From Hyphococcus flavus (GTDB lineage Bacteria; Pseudomonadota; Alphaproteobacteria; Caulobacterales; Parvularculaceae): a DNA stretch of 64,000 nt. Shown here one piece after another: positions 53,900-63,416 of the stretch. The DNA is taken from assembly GCF_028748065.1 (NCBI RefSeq), contig NZ_CP118166.1, forward strand, positions 3,301,501 to 3,365,500, in the 5' to 3' direction. The notes beneath the pieces are model-generated. The model had not been told where the DNA came from. It saw nothing but the letters and a program-made list of their open reading frames with translations, and made no database searches. The position numbers and the translations under genes are program-made. Every line of letters starts with the position of its first letter. The first letter of the stretch is position 1.

Positions 53900-55039
53900 A
53901 TGAGTATCGACCGCAGACATTTCGTTATGGCTGGCGCCGGGGCGCTTGCATCGGGCTGCTCTCTTACCGGCGGGAGCCAGCAACAGATGGGCTTTGCCAA
54001 GGCGCCATTACTCTCGCCTCTCAACGTATCAGAGGGCGCCGTTACGAAAGTTACGGTCTGTACACGTCCTTTTCGACCGGCTGGACCGCGGCTGGAAGCC
54101 GAAGCCATGGACGGCAAAAAGATCGTGCATAATTACGGCCATGGCGGTTCCGGCTGGTCGTTGTCATGGGGGTGCGCGAACGACGCGACGGCGCTGGCGT
54201 TAGAAGACGGACCAAAAGCCGTCGCGGTCATCGGCGCGGGCGTCATGGGACTGACGACGGCTCACAAGCTCGCCGAGAGCGGCGTTCCCGTCACCATTTA
54301 TGCAAAAGAATTTCCGCTGGAGACACGCTCGGCAAAGGCAAGCGGCGTGTGGTCGCCGTCAAGCCGCATTGGCCTTTCCAGCGCTGTAAAAAACGGTTTT
54401 GAAGATCGCTGGGAAAATTGGGCGCGCGCATCCTATGGGGTTCATCAGCAATTTGTCGGCGCGGCGGCGGCGCCGGTGGAATATGTAACGCAATACGCAC
54501 TTTCCAACGGCCAGTCATCGTCGACGCCTGCGCGTCATGACTTTCTGCATTTGGGGCGGCGCGTTCGTGATCTGATGCCGCGCGGGTCGGCAGTGTCGCA
54601 AGAACAAAACCCGTTCCCCGTCGAGCGCGCCTATGGCGGACTTTGGATGAGTTTCAATGTGGCGAGTTACGCCAACCATCTGACGCGCGATTTTTTGTTA
54701 CGCGGCGGACGCATGGTGCGCCGTGAATTCCCTGACCGCGCGGCGATTTTATCGTTGCCGGAAAGCGTCATCGTGAATTGTACGGGGTATGACGCCAAAC
54801 GTCTTTGGGGCGATGACAGCCTTATTCCCGTCCGCGGACAGATTAACTGGCTAGCGCCGCAGCTTTCAGCGCGTTATGCACTCTTTTACAACGAGGTCTT
54901 CGCTATCTCCCGTCGCGACGGCGTTGTGGTGCAATATGTCGGCGCCAATGACGACTGGGGCATGGAAGATGAGGGTGAAACGCCGGACAGAGACGAGACC
55001 ACCAGGGCGCTGGGTATTCTCGCTCCGCTTTTTTCTTGA
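53900..55039 (+). CDS. D-amino-acid-oxidase-like flavoprotein, circularly permuted
   Basis: 379 residues from ATG 53900 (GGAGGG upstream). The C-terminal FAD motif of D-amino-acid oxidases comes first here: RPFRPAGPRLEAE (56-68) and HNYGHGGSGWSLSWG (77-91). The FAD-binding GAGVMG, normally at the N-terminus, follows at 112-117 (AVAVIGAGVMGLTTAHKLAE). It then continues with SGVWSPSSRIG, YGGLWMSFNV and NCTGYDAKRL. A Tat-like start (RRHFVMAGAGALASGC) suggests export. It probably oxidises an amine or amino acid to an imino acid and peroxide. Confidence 0.82.
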   Translation: MSIDRRHFVMAGAGALASGCSLTGGSQQQMGFAKAPLLSPLNVSEGAVTKVTVCTRPFRPAGPRLEAEAMDGKKIVHNYGHGGSGWSLSWGCANDATALALEDGPKAVAVIGAGVMGLTTAHKLAESGVPVTIYAKEFPLETRSAKASGVWSPSSRIGLSSAVKNGFEDRWENWARASYGVHQQFVGAAAAPVEYVTQYALSNGQSSSTPARHDFLHLGRRVRDLMPRGSAVSQEQNPFPVERAYGGLWMSFNVASYANHLTRDFLLRGGRMVRREFPDRAAILSLPESVIVNCTGYDAKRLWGDDSLIPVRGQINWLAPQLSARYALFYNEVFAISRRDGVVVQYVGANDDWGMEDEGETPDRDETTRALGILAPLFS

Positions 55040-55057
55040 ACCGGCAGTATGGCCCTG

Positions 55058-56110
55058 TCACTTCCTTGACGGCTGTATCCCCGTGAGAAGTCCTTCAGCC
55101 GAGAACGGCGATGTTTCATCGCTCGAGATTGTGACTTTCGCTACATCGACCAAACCATAACGCACCCCCGCCCGGTTCGTTCCCGCATCGCCCGCTGCGT
55201 TCAACCGCCACAAATTCTCCGCCTCTTCGCCATCAAAATCCTGATTGAGCGTGAACGGAGATGTGTCGCCGTGAATTACAAGCACAGGCTTTTTGAATGC
55301 TTCGGCTGAGTGTTGCAGCGCGCGCCTGAGATCAGTGAACGCATCGCAAGGGTGCTGATCGCTTTCAGCCGCGCTGTCGCACATCACATCATCGGGCTTA
55401 TCAGCGATATCGGTCGGGTCGGCCTGAAAAGCGATCACCACGGCGCTGGCGTTTTCATCGGCCGCTTTCTCAAACCCCTCATCCAGCCAGGCTAAGTTCG
55501 CCGCATCGCGTTGGTTCGCTGCCGCCGCCGCATCCGCTATCGCATCGACCGTCACCCAGTCGCGTCCGTTGTTGGTGCCGGTTACATGCATCGTCAAAAA
55601 CCGAACGCCGCCATAGGCCCATGTGGCGTTCTCTTTCAAAGCTTCCTGCCTGCGATAACCAAAAGCACCCGCTCCTGCCGGAATGCCCGATGCAAATCGC
55701 GCGCGCACGATCTCGAGCCGTTCAAGGTCTGAATACTTTTCGCCAGTGTCGGGATCTGTATGGCGATCGCAGTCGGTCCATTCATTATCGCCCGGCGTAT
55801 AGAAAACAGGGATCGGGCTGAGGTCGTTCATCACCTGTTCAAGCCTGTCATCGAACTGTTTCAGGCACTGTTGGCCGCCGCCCTTGTAGTCGCCTACATG
55901 AATGACGAACGTATAGCTCTGCGATTTGATCAGCGGCAGCGCTTCATTCAGCATCGCCTCATCCTGCGCCGAATAAGGCGTGTCACCGATGACAATGAAG
56001 GAAAAGCCCGGTTCATTGGCGGCAGGGGCTGGGCTCTGCGCGCATGCACCCATCGTTAAAGCGCTGAGACCCGCACCACATAATGTCCAGTTGAAATTCC
56101 TATTCCTCAC
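55058..56110 (-). CDS. Metallophosphoesterase-like lipoprotein
   Basis: 350 residues from GTG 56110 (GGGGGA about seven bases upstream). Signal with lipobox MGAC, Cys23. Calcineurin-like motifs in order: FIVIGDTPYS, FVIHVGDYKGGG, YTPGDNEWTDC and VIHGDTSPF. The metals would bind through Asp, His and Asn of these. Probably a periplasmic phosphatase or phosphodiesterase. It converges on the flavoprotein gene. Confidence 0.83.
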   Translation of the reverse strand: MRNRNFNWTLCGAGLSALTMGACAQSPAPAANEPGFSFIVIGDTPYSAQDEAMLNEALPLIKSQSYTFVIHVGDYKGGGQQCLKQFDDRLEQVMNDLSPIPVFYTPGDNEWTDCDRHTDPDTGEKYSDLERLEIVRARFASGIPAGAGAFGYRRQEALKENATWAYGGVRFLTMHVTGTNNGRDWVTVDAIADAAAAANQRDAANLAWLDEGFEKAADENASAVVIAFQADPTDIADKPDDVMCDSAAESDQHPCDAFTDLRRALQHSAEAFKKPVLVIHGDTSPFTLNQDFDGEEAENLWRLNAAGDAGTNRAGVRYGLVDVAKVTISSDETSPFSAEGLLTGIQPSRK

Positions 56111-56204
56111 CCGTTTTCCCCCGTAAAAATTTCATCAATCATACAACGCCAAGACAATAGTAATGCAAGGCGGCCCTGGATCGAACCTAACAAAAACACG
56201 CAGC

Positions 56205-56915
56205 TTAAACCGCCCGCCCCAGCGCGCCGCCAACCATATCGGGCGCAAGGTTTTCCGCCGTAATCGGATAGACGCCATCCGCACCCATCACCCAGGCGAC
56301 TGGCGCGCTAAATAGTTTCGCATACGCACGGTCAAGAATGTTCAGGCCACCTGTATAGGCGCCCATGGCGGGCATAATCATTCTATCACTGCTAACCACG
56401 AAACACCGCCGGCGTAAAATTCGCCCTTCGCTCACCACGCGCGCGCAAGGGTGAAGGTGCCCGGCGATTTCACCGGGCGCATTTTGTACCAGCGGTTCAT
56501 GACGAAAAGTCAGCGCGCCAATTTGCATTTCTATTTCGCATGCTGCAGCAAACCGCGCTGGCGGTTCTGGATCATGGTTGCCGAGTATCCAAAGCCACGC
56601 CGTCTCTCGCATGAGCTTTTCCAGAGACGACGCATCTTCTTCATCCATGCGGTCTTCGGCATCCTCGTCATGAAACGCGTCGCCGAGGGAGATCACTCGT
56701 TTTGGCGCGTATTTCCTGATCAGCGCAGCAAGACGCATCAGCGTTGTGCGCGTGTCATAAGGCGGCAGCATGACGCCGCGCGCCGCAAAGCTCGACCCTT
56801 TTTCGAAGTGCAGGTCGGAAACGATCAGCGTCTCTTCGCGCACCCAATAGATTGCGCCAAGGGGATCGGGCGTTAAGGCTTCGCCATGAATGGAAATCGC
56901 ACCGGGATGACTCAT
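56205..56915 (-). CDS. pdeM: Ligase-associated DNA damage response endonuclease PdeM
   Basis: 236 residues. Metallophosphoesterase motifs VSDLHFEKGSSFAARG, ISLGDAFHDE, WILGNHDPEP and AGHLHPCARV. The family sits with an Lhr-type helicase and an ATP-dependent ligase in DNA repair clusters. The helicase is here, but no ligase gene is in the window. Confidence 0.9.
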   Translation of the reverse strand: MSHPGAISIHGEALTPDPLGAIYWVREETLIVSDLHFEKGSSFAARGVMLPPYDTRTTLMRLAALIRKYAPKRVISLGDAFHDEDAEDRMDEEDASSLEKLMRETAWLWILGNHDPEPPARFAAACEIEMQIGALTFRHEPLVQNAPGEIAGHLHPCARVVSEGRILRRRCFVVSSDRMIMPAMGAYTGGLNILDRAYAKLFSAPVAWVMGADGVYPITAENLAPDMVGGALGRAV

Positions 56916-56984
56916 GCGCCTGTTTTAACGCATTCTCTCCTGATCGAAAGCTACAAATTTAAACAGTATGAAATAAACTGGCGC

Positions 56985-57182
56985 TCAGGTTTTGCCGGTT
57001 TTAACTGATGACGGATAATAGTCGTCATAAAGGTCTTCTATTACAGCGTCGCGGATGGACGATCGCGGCTCTTCTGAACTGTCTGCCTTCGTAGCCACAT
57101 TCGTCCAGACGAGGACACTGCGCCGCGAGGTTCGCGTCGGCCGACTATCAGGTTTTATATTGCGCCAGGGATTTATTTTCAT
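56985..57182 (-). CDS. Small hypothetical protein between pdeM and lhr
   Basis: 65 residues, not recognised: basic N-terminal half (NIKPDSRPTRTSRRSVLVW) and acidic C-terminal half (IEDLYDDYYPSSVKTG). Weak GGGG ribosome site. May not be a real gene. Confidence 0.4.
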   Translation of the reverse strand: MKINPWRNIKPDSRPTRTSRRSVLVWTNVATKADSSEEPRSSIRDAVIEDLYDDYYPSSVKTGKT

Positions 57183-57351
57183 GCCCCAAGTAAAAGCAGA
57201 GGTTTTAATATGGTCAAGAAAAAATTAGTTAACGCGACGTGCAATAAGTACGCTTACGGATTAAGTGTTAACGGTTCGGTTTGAAAACAGGGCAGTAAGA
57301 GCAGACGTTATTTCATAACTTTTCCAAATATCGCACCCGTGAAAAATAAAC

Positions 57352-59826
57352 TCACTTTCCCATCGCTGCTGCAATGACGTCATCAGACGCAGCTTTCAGC
57401 ATTTCTTCGGACGCTGATTTCGCCACTGTCTCCCGACCGATCTCCAGCATCACTGGCACGGCGAGCGGCGACACGCGATCCAACGGCGACGACACCACCC
57501 TGCCCTTGGCGCGCGTCAGCATCGCCTGTAAGCGCCCCACATCCATGAACCCGCCAGACGCATCGTCCCATGCGGCGCGCAACAGCAGATGGTCAGGTTC
57601 GTGTTCGCGCAAGACGTCATAAATAAGGTCGGCGGAGAAAGAGACCTGCCGGCCGGTCTTTTCCTGGCCCGGATATTTTTTTTCGATCAGCCCGGCGATG
57701 GTGGCGCAGTTACGGAATGTGCGTTTCATGACGATGGCGTCCGCGGTCCATTCCTCCAGATCGTCGCCGAGCATGTCTTCATCAAACAGCGCAGGCATAT
57801 CCACATCCGACATATCCTGACGCGACCAGACCGACAGCGCATACTCTGTCGGGACGAAACCGATGGGTTGCTTGCCGAGCCGTTCGAGCCGCCGCGTCAC
57901 CAGCATGCCCAGCGTTTGATGGGCGAGCCAGCCTTCGAACGGATAGCAAACAAGGAAATAACGTTTTTTGTAGGGGAACGTTTCGACCAGCAGTTCGTCC
58001 GGCTTTGGAATCAGCGCGACCTCGCGCTGTTTTTCCAGCCAGTCGCGCACCTGATCCGGATAGGCTTTCCAGCTTTTCGTATCGTAGAGCATGCGGCGCA
58101 CGCGGTCTGCAAGATATGTTGACCACGGATATTTGTTGCCGCCCCAGCTCGGTAGTTTCGGGCTTTCCGACGTGGTGCGGGAAACGACAGCATCGTTTCC
58201 TTCGATCCGCTCGAGCCGCAAAACCTCGCCGGCGAAATAAAACGCGTCGCCGACATTGATGGTTTCAAAAAACCATTCCTCAATCGTTCCTAACTTTCGC
58301 CCCGGCCGTTTGGGGCCCGCCCTGCCCGCCAAACGAATGTTGATTTCCGCCGCCGTTGTGATCGTCCCCACATTCATCTTGTATTGTTGAATGGCGAGCT
58401 TGTCGCGAGCGCGGTATTTTCCTTCCGCCGTCTTTACGATGCGGCGGTAGCGTTCGTATCGTTTGAGCGCGTAACCGCCGGTGGCGACAAACGCCACAGC
58501 ATCGTCGAAGTCCTTGCGCGGCAAGTCCGCATAAGGAGACGCTGCACGTATTTCGCTAAACAACTCATCCGCATCGAACGGTTCGGCGCAGGCCATGCCG
58601 AGAATATGTTGCGCCAGCACGTCAAGCGTGCCTTTGCGCGGCGGATCGCCGTCAAGGGCGCCTTCTTCAATCGCCTGTTTCGCAGCGATGCATTCGAGCA
58701 CCTCCATGCGGTTCGCCGGAGCGAGTAAAGCGCGGCTCGGTTCATTCATGCGGTGATTGGCGCGCCCGATGCGTTGCGTAAGGCGCGAGGCGCCCTTTGG
58801 CGCCCCCATTTGAATGACGAGATCGACGTCGCCCCAGTCGATGCCGAGATCGAGTGTTGAAGTGCAGACCACCGCGCGCAAATCACCGCGCGTCATCGCG
58901 GCTTCGACTTTTCTGCGGCGGTCGACCTCAAGCGACCCGTGATGCAGGGCGATGGGCAGGTTCTCGTCGTTCAGTTTCCAGAGCGAGGCGAACGTAATTT
59001 CCGCCTGGCTGCGCGTATTGACGAAGACCAGGGTTAAATTTGACTGGCGGATTTTCTCATACACTTCCTGAAACGAATGCCGCCCCGTATGCCCTGACCA
59101 GGGGATGCGCTCTTCTGACATCAGAATATCGACTTGCGGTTTTGCCCCAGAACGCCCGCGTATGAGCTTGGCGGACCTGGTCCCGCTCACATTCTGTGGC
59201 GTCAGATAGTCGATCAGCGGTTTTGCATCCGGAACCGTTGCCGACAAACCCGCCATGCGCACATCCGGCGCCAGTTTTCGCAACCGCGCCAGCGCCAGCG
59301 ACAACAAATGTCCCCGCTTGTTCGGGATCAGTGCGTGCAATTCGTCTAGGACCACGCGCTTCAGCCCTTTGAAAAATTCACGCGCATCCGGCGATGCAAT
59401 AAGAATTGACAGACTCTCCGGCGTCGTCATCAGAATGTCAGGCGGTTTATATTTCTGCCGCTGACGGCGTGCGGGCGGCGTATCGCCCGTGCGGGTTTCA
59501 ATGCTGATATCGAGACCCATTTCGCGCACGGGCGTTTCAACATTACGCGCCACATCCACCGCAAGCGCTTTCAGCGGCGAGATGTAAAGCGTGTGCAGTT
59601 GTCCCGTGCCGGTGTTTTTCGCTTCAGCCAACTCAACAAGGCTCGGCAGAAAACCGGCCAGCGTCTTACCGCCGCCAGTCGGTGCGATCAGCAGAAACGA
59701 ATGCCCTGCTTCATCCGCCGCCAGACACTCAAGCTGATGCGCCCGCGCTTCCCAGCCGCGTGAGGCGAACCATTGTTCGAACTGAACTGGTAGTGCCTTT
59801 GTTCGTGGTTTCGCGTGGGCGCTCAT
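57352..59826 (-). CDS. Ligase-associated DEXH-box helicase (Lhr-like)
   Basis: 824 residues. Walker A IAPTGGGKT (about 47-55), DExH box DELH in LDELHALIPNKRGH, motif VI QRIGRANHR, and the long Lhr C-terminal domain (AGPKRPGRKLGTIEEWFFET). It belongs to the ligase-associated DNA damage response helicase family that works with PdeM. It lies about 170 bases upstream of the small orphan ORF, on the same strand. Confidence 0.92.
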   Translation of the reverse strand: MSAHAKPRTKALPVQFEQWFASRGWEARAHQLECLAADEAGHSFLLIAPTGGGKTLAGFLPSLVELAEAKNTGTGQLHTLYISPLKALAVDVARNVETPVREMGLDISIETRTGDTPPARRQRQKYKPPDILMTTPESLSILIASPDAREFFKGLKRVVLDELHALIPNKRGHLLSLALARLRKLAPDVRMAGLSATVPDAKPLIDYLTPQNVSGTRSAKLIRGRSGAKPQVDILMSEERIPWSGHTGRHSFQEVYEKIRQSNLTLVFVNTRSQAEITFASLWKLNDENLPIALHHGSLEVDRRRKVEAAMTRGDLRAVVCTSTLDLGIDWGDVDLVIQMGAPKGASRLTQRIGRANHRMNEPSRALLAPANRMEVLECIAAKQAIEEGALDGDPPRKGTLDVLAQHILGMACAEPFDADELFSEIRAASPYADLPRKDFDDAVAFVATGGYALKRYERYRRIVKTAEGKYRARDKLAIQQYKMNVGTITTAAEINIRLAGRAGPKRPGRKLGTIEEWFFETINVGDAFYFAGEVLRLERIEGNDAVVSRTTSESPKLPSWGGNKYPWSTYLADRVRRMLYDTKSWKAYPDQVRDWLEKQREVALIPKPDELLVETFPYKKRYFLVCYPFEGWLAHQTLGMLVTRRLERLGKQPIGFVPTEYALSVWSRQDMSDVDMPALFDEDMLGDDLEEWTADAIVMKRTFRNCATIAGLIEKKYPGQEKTGRQVSFSADLIYDVLREHEPDHLLLRAAWDDASGGFMDVGRLQAMLTRAKGRVVSSPLDRVSPLAVPVMLEIGRETVAKSASEEMLKAASDDVIAAAMGK

Positions 59827-59874
59827 ATCATTTAGTGATACTGCCTGGCATGCTTTCGAGAAAGCGACTCAGAC

Positions 59875-59910
59875 AAAAAAAGCCGGCGCAATTTGCGCCG
59901 GCTTTTCAGT
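59875..59910 (-). terminator. Intrinsic terminator of the SulP operon
   Basis: AGCCGGCGCA (59881-59890) and TGCGCCGGCT (59894-59903) with an ATT loop. On the minus strand it is followed by TTTTTTGTCT. It lies 24 bases after the SulP stop. Confidence 0.85.
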
Positions 59911-59926
59911 GTTTATGAGGCCGTTA

Positions 59927-61612
59927 CTACTCAGCCGGCACTGGCGTCGCTTCAGACGAAGCGTTGCCCTTATCGCCTTTCTTCACTTCCTCCACCGCTA
60001 TGCGCAGGGCGTCGATGCGGTTTTCGTATTTGGTGTCCGCCGGCAAACAGTGGTCGGCGTTCAGCCCCGCCAGCACCTGTTCAACCTTGGGGCTCATGCC
60101 AGTGACATAGACGGTCTTTCCGGCTTGGCGCGCATCACAGGCAATCGTCTCAACAGCGCGCGCTGCAGAAACGTCAATGAACGGCACCCGCGAGAAATCG
60201 AGGATGATTGCGTTTGCTTTGTTCTTCACACGCTCGCGCACATGGTGACCGAGATCCGCGGCGGCGCCAAAGCTTAACGGTCCGCCAAAGTCGAACATGG
60301 TGACGCGACCCTTGGCTTCATCAAGAAGCTGACGCTCTTCTTCAGAAGTGACACGCGGTTTCGTTTCCGTAAACGCCGCCAACTGGTCGTCCGCCATTTT
60401 CTTGACGAAGGCGAGCGCTGCTAGAACAACACCTACCGCCACCGCAGTGATGAGATCGACAAATACCGTCAAACCAAGGACGAGCGCCATCAGCGCCAGA
60501 TCCCACCGCGGACCTTTATGCGCACGCTTGAGATAGGCGATGTCGATAATGTCGTAACCGACCTTCACAAGAATGCCCGCCAGCACAGCGTGCGGAATTT
60601 GCGAGGCAAGCGGCGCGAGGCTGATGACGACCGCAAGCAGCAGCAACGCATGCAGCATGCCGGAAATTCTCGTCTGACCGCCGGTGCGGATATTCACCAC
60701 CGTGCGCATGGTCGCGCCAGCGCCGGGGATCGCGCCGAAAAAGCCGGCGACAGTGTTGCCGATGCCTTGCCCGATAAGCTCGCGGTCGGAGTTGTGACGC
60801 GTCCGCGTCATGTTGTCCGCGACAAGCGATGTTAGCAGCGAGTCAATCGCGCCGAGGACAGCGAGAATGAACGCCGCTTCCAGAACGATCAGAAAGCTTT
60901 CCTGACTGAACGCCGGCATGACAAAGCCCGGGAAACCTGTCGGGATATTGCCGAGGATTGGCGCACCCTTGATCACAAGACTCATCAGTGTGCCGATAAT
61001 CAGCGCCGCCAAAGCAGCCGGTACATACTTACCCCACGATTTCGGCCAGGCGAAAATAATCGCCAGCGTCGCAGCGCCGATGGTCAGCGCGGCGAAATTC
61101 GGATCCATCACAGCACCGGGGATTGCTGTTAATGCGGGAATGGTTCCGCCGCCATCAGGTTCATGACCGAACAATCGCGAGAGCTGCAACGCGATAATGA
61201 TACAGCCGATGCCGCTCATAAACCCGGAAATGACCGGGTACGGAACAAGCCGTATATACTGACCGAGTTTGAAAACACCGAACAGAATTTGCAGGATGCC
61301 TGCAAGCACCACCGCTGCGAAGACAAGCGCCGGATTGCCGCCGAGCGAGGCGTAAACACCTGCGAATACAACAACCATAGGGCCCGTCGGACCCGATACC
61401 TGTGATCCCGTGCCGCCAAACAGAGCGGCGAAGAAACCGACAAAGATCGCCCCCCAAAGACCGGCAATCGGACCTGCGCCGGACGCTTCGCCAAAAGCGA
61501 GCGCCAGCGGCAGCGCCACAACACCGGCGGTCAGGCCGCCAAAAATATCGCCTTTCAGATTTGAAAAATCCAAAAAAGGCATGCGCTTCTGTGAAGCGTC
61601 ATTCATCGCCAT
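59927..61612 (-). CDS. SulP family anion (probable bicarbonate) transporter
   Basis: 561 residues. The N-terminal 400 residues are about 12 membrane helices of the SulP fold (GLTAGVVALPLALAFGEASG, SQVSGPTGPMVVVFAGVYAS). A STAS domain follows at about 415-540 (NAIILDFSRVPFIDVSAARA). The adjacent carbonic anhydrase suggests bicarbonate as substrate; sulfate is the alternative. Last gene of an arsR/CA/sulP operon. Confidence 0.9.
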   Translation of the reverse strand: MAMNDASQKRMPFLDFSNLKGDIFGGLTAGVVALPLALAFGEASGAGPIAGLWGAIFVGFFAALFGGTGSQVSGPTGPMVVVFAGVYASLGGNPALVFAAVVLAGILQILFGVFKLGQYIRLVPYPVISGFMSGIGCIIIALQLSRLFGHEPDGGGTIPALTAIPGAVMDPNFAALTIGAATLAIIFAWPKSWGKYVPAALAALIIGTLMSLVIKGAPILGNIPTGFPGFVMPAFSQESFLIVLEAAFILAVLGAIDSLLTSLVADNMTRTRHNSDRELIGQGIGNTVAGFFGAIPGAGATMRTVVNIRTGGQTRISGMLHALLLLAVVISLAPLASQIPHAVLAGILVKVGYDIIDIAYLKRAHKGPRWDLALMALVLGLTVFVDLITAVAVGVVLAALAFVKKMADDQLAAFTETKPRVTSEEERQLLDEAKGRVTMFDFGGPLSFGAAADLGHHVRERVKNKANAIILDFSRVPFIDVSAARAVETIACDARQAGKTVYVTGMSPKVEQVLAGLNADHCLPADTKYENRIDALRIAVEEVKKGDKGNASSEATPVPAE

Positions 61613-61648
61613 GATAATACTCCGAAATGTAAATGAAGCTTGCGCGCG

Positions 61649-62314
61649 TTATGCTGCGCAGCCGCCTGTTGCGAGTTTCGCCATCTCTGCTGCGTAACGC
61701 TGATCGACCGGCATGAACTCGTTCTTGCCTTCATCAAAAGCGTCGACGCCGCCGGTTTTAATGTCGTAGACCCAACCATGCAGTTGCAAATCGCCTGTCG
61801 CCAGTCGCATGGCGACTTTCGGGTGCGTTTTTAAGTGCTGAAGCTGCAGAACCACATTTTGTTCCAGCAGCATTTTCATGCGAGCTTCATCGCTCAAACC
61901 CTCGCCTTTCGCGCCGACGACTTCGACTGCTGCTTTTGCATAGCCAAGCCATTCTTTCACGTGCGGCAAGGCGTCCAGACCCTCCGGGTTCATGGCGCCC
62001 TTCATGGCGCCGCATTCCGTATGACCGCAAATAACAATATGCGGCACGTTCAGCGCCGCCACGGCGAATTCAATCGCTGCGGTAACGCCGCCCGTGTGGC
62101 TTGTGTGCGGCGGCACGATGTTTCCTGCGTTACGAACGATAAATAGATCGCCCGGTTCGGTCTGGGTGATCATCGCGGTTTCAATGCGTGAGTCTGAACA
62201 GGTAATAAACAGCGCTTCGGGCGCCTGGCCTTTGCTGAGCTGTTCAAACAATTCTTTTTTCTGCGGGTAAACTTCGTTCTGAAATTTTACGACGCCGGCG
62301 GCGAAGCGGGGCAT
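61649..62314 (-). CDS. Beta-class carbonic anhydrase
   Basis: 221 residues. Zinc ligands Cys39, His98 and Cys101 with Asp41/Arg43: CSDSRIETAM and HTECGAMKGAM. It interconverts CO2 and bicarbonate. It lies 36 bases upstream of the SulP gene and 11 bases downstream of the ArsR gene, so the three are one operon. Confidence 0.95.
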   Translation of the reverse strand: MPRFAAGVVKFQNEVYPQKKELFEQLSKGQAPEALFITCSDSRIETAMITQTEPGDLFIVRNAGNIVPPHTSHTGGVTAAIEFAVAALNVPHIVICGHTECGAMKGAMNPEGLDALPHVKEWLGYAKAAVEVVGAKGEGLSDEARMKMLLEQNVVLQLQHLKTHPKVAMRLATGDLQLHGWVYDIKTGGVDAFDEGKNEFMPVDQRYAAEMAKLATGGCAA

Positions 62315-62325
62315 TTAACTCTCCA

Positions 62326-62691
62326 TCAGGGGGTAACTGTTTTCACGGGGGCGGACCACATACGGCGCGCCTGTTTAATGCTGGACTTTGCCGGACCGTT
62401 CAGACGGCCCTCAACAAAATCGAGCCCATCGACGATCCAGGCGGCAATTTCCGGCTGGGTCAGGTGATAGAAATGATGACGGCCGTCCCGGCGTTCTTCG
62501 ACCAGGCGGTGCGCACGCATCAAGCTCAAATGCTGTGACACGCGGGCGCCAGGCAGATCCAGCGCCTCGGCAAGCGTGTTCACGTCTTTTTCGCCTGTGC
62601 GCAGTTCCTCGATCATCCGGATGCGATCCGGATGCGCCACGATCTTGAAGATCTCGGCAAGTTCCCTGGCGACGACCTGACGGCCCGGCAT
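62326..62691 (-). CDS. ArsR family repressor
   Basis: 121 residues from ATG 62691, which has GGAG eight bases upstream; an in-frame ATG at 62730 is possible. Winged-helix domain EIFKIVAHPDRIRMIEELRT, VNTLAEALDLPGARVSQHLS and VEERRDGRHHFYHL. No CxC or other obvious metal-binding motif, so the signal is unknown; it may sense something other than a metal. A large palindrome lies just upstream, and the carbonic anhydrase gene starts 11 bases after its stop. Confidence 0.88.
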   Translation of the reverse strand: MPGRQVVARELAEIFKIVAHPDRIRMIEELRTGEKDVNTLAEALDLPGARVSQHLSLMRAHRLVEERRDGRHHFYHLTQPEIAAWIVDGLDFVEGRLNGPAKSSIKQARRMWSAPVKTVTP

Positions 62692-62747
62692 TTCATCACT
62701 CCATTCCCGCAGCGGACAGAGATACGCCATACTAGCATGCCGCTGCG

Positions 62748-62781
62748 GATATGCATATCTGCATGAATTTGCAGATATGCA
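62748..62781. promoter_or_regulatory. Palindromic operator upstream of the ArsR gene
   Basis: TGCATATCTGCA (62752-62763) and TGCAGATATGCA (62770-62781) are perfect 12-bp inverted repeats with a six-base spacer. A second palindrome, GATATGCATATC (62748-62759), overlaps the first arm. The site lies about 60 bases before the ArsR start. Confidence 0.6.
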
Positions 62782-62928
62782 GCCATTTAGAACGCCCCTC
62801 CCCAGTTTCAAGACCCGGCATGTCGATTTTTGAACGGCCCGGCGCAAGGGAGGTTCGCTTCGCCGCAAGCAACTCGTCTTAACGCATGCCCGAACTAGGG
62901 TCGCATGACCCGGCAAGGAGAACTTCAA

Positions 62929-63405
62929 TTGAAAACTGTAATTGCATTCACGGCATTCGCCCTTTCAGTCTGCGCGAATGCAGGCGCTGAAACCATGCCT
63001 GACAGGGCGGCCGACGAAACAGCGCTAACGACCATTAAACTTGAAACCTGGCCCGGCTTTTACCGGACCCAGAACGTTGAGGGCCTTGGCGCTTTCCTGG
63101 ACCCGGCTTTCGTAATCATCGGGCCGGATGGCGAACTGACAACAAAGACTCAAGCGCTTGATGGCGTGCGCGCTGCGCCATGGACGCCGTCAAACTTCCG
63201 TTACGAGATCGGGTCTTTCGTATGGCTTAACGATGACCTCGTCATCGTTGTCGGCAAAGGGAACAGCGATCGCGAGGATGCCGCCGGCCGGCCATGCGCG
63301 CATTCCTATACGTCATCGAATCTGCTGGAACGCGCATCCGATGCGCCGGAGGGCTGGCGTGCCCTTTCCAGCCACGTTTCCAACGTACAATGCAAAACTG
63401 ACTGA
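62929..63405 (+). CDS. Secreted NTF2-like/SnoaL-type protein
   Basis: 158 residues from TTG 62929: AAGGAG lies eight bases upstream and this start gives a signal peptide (MKTVIAFTAFALSVCANAGA) with cleavage near AGA. ATG 62905 would precede the ribosome site and is rejected. The mature part (TTIKLETWPGFYRTQNVEGL, FLDPAFVIIGPDGELTTK) has the NTF2-like/DUF4440 layout. Divergent from the ArsR operon. Function unknown. Confidence 0.75.
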   Translation: MKTVIAFTAFALSVCANAGAETMPDRAADETALTTIKLETWPGFYRTQNVEGLGAFLDPAFVIIGPDGELTTKTQALDGVRAAPWTPSNFRYEIGSFVWLNDDLVIVVGKGNSDREDAAGRPCAHSYTSSNLLERASDAPEGWRALSSHVSNVQCKTD

Positions 63406-63416
63406 CATTAATAGTC

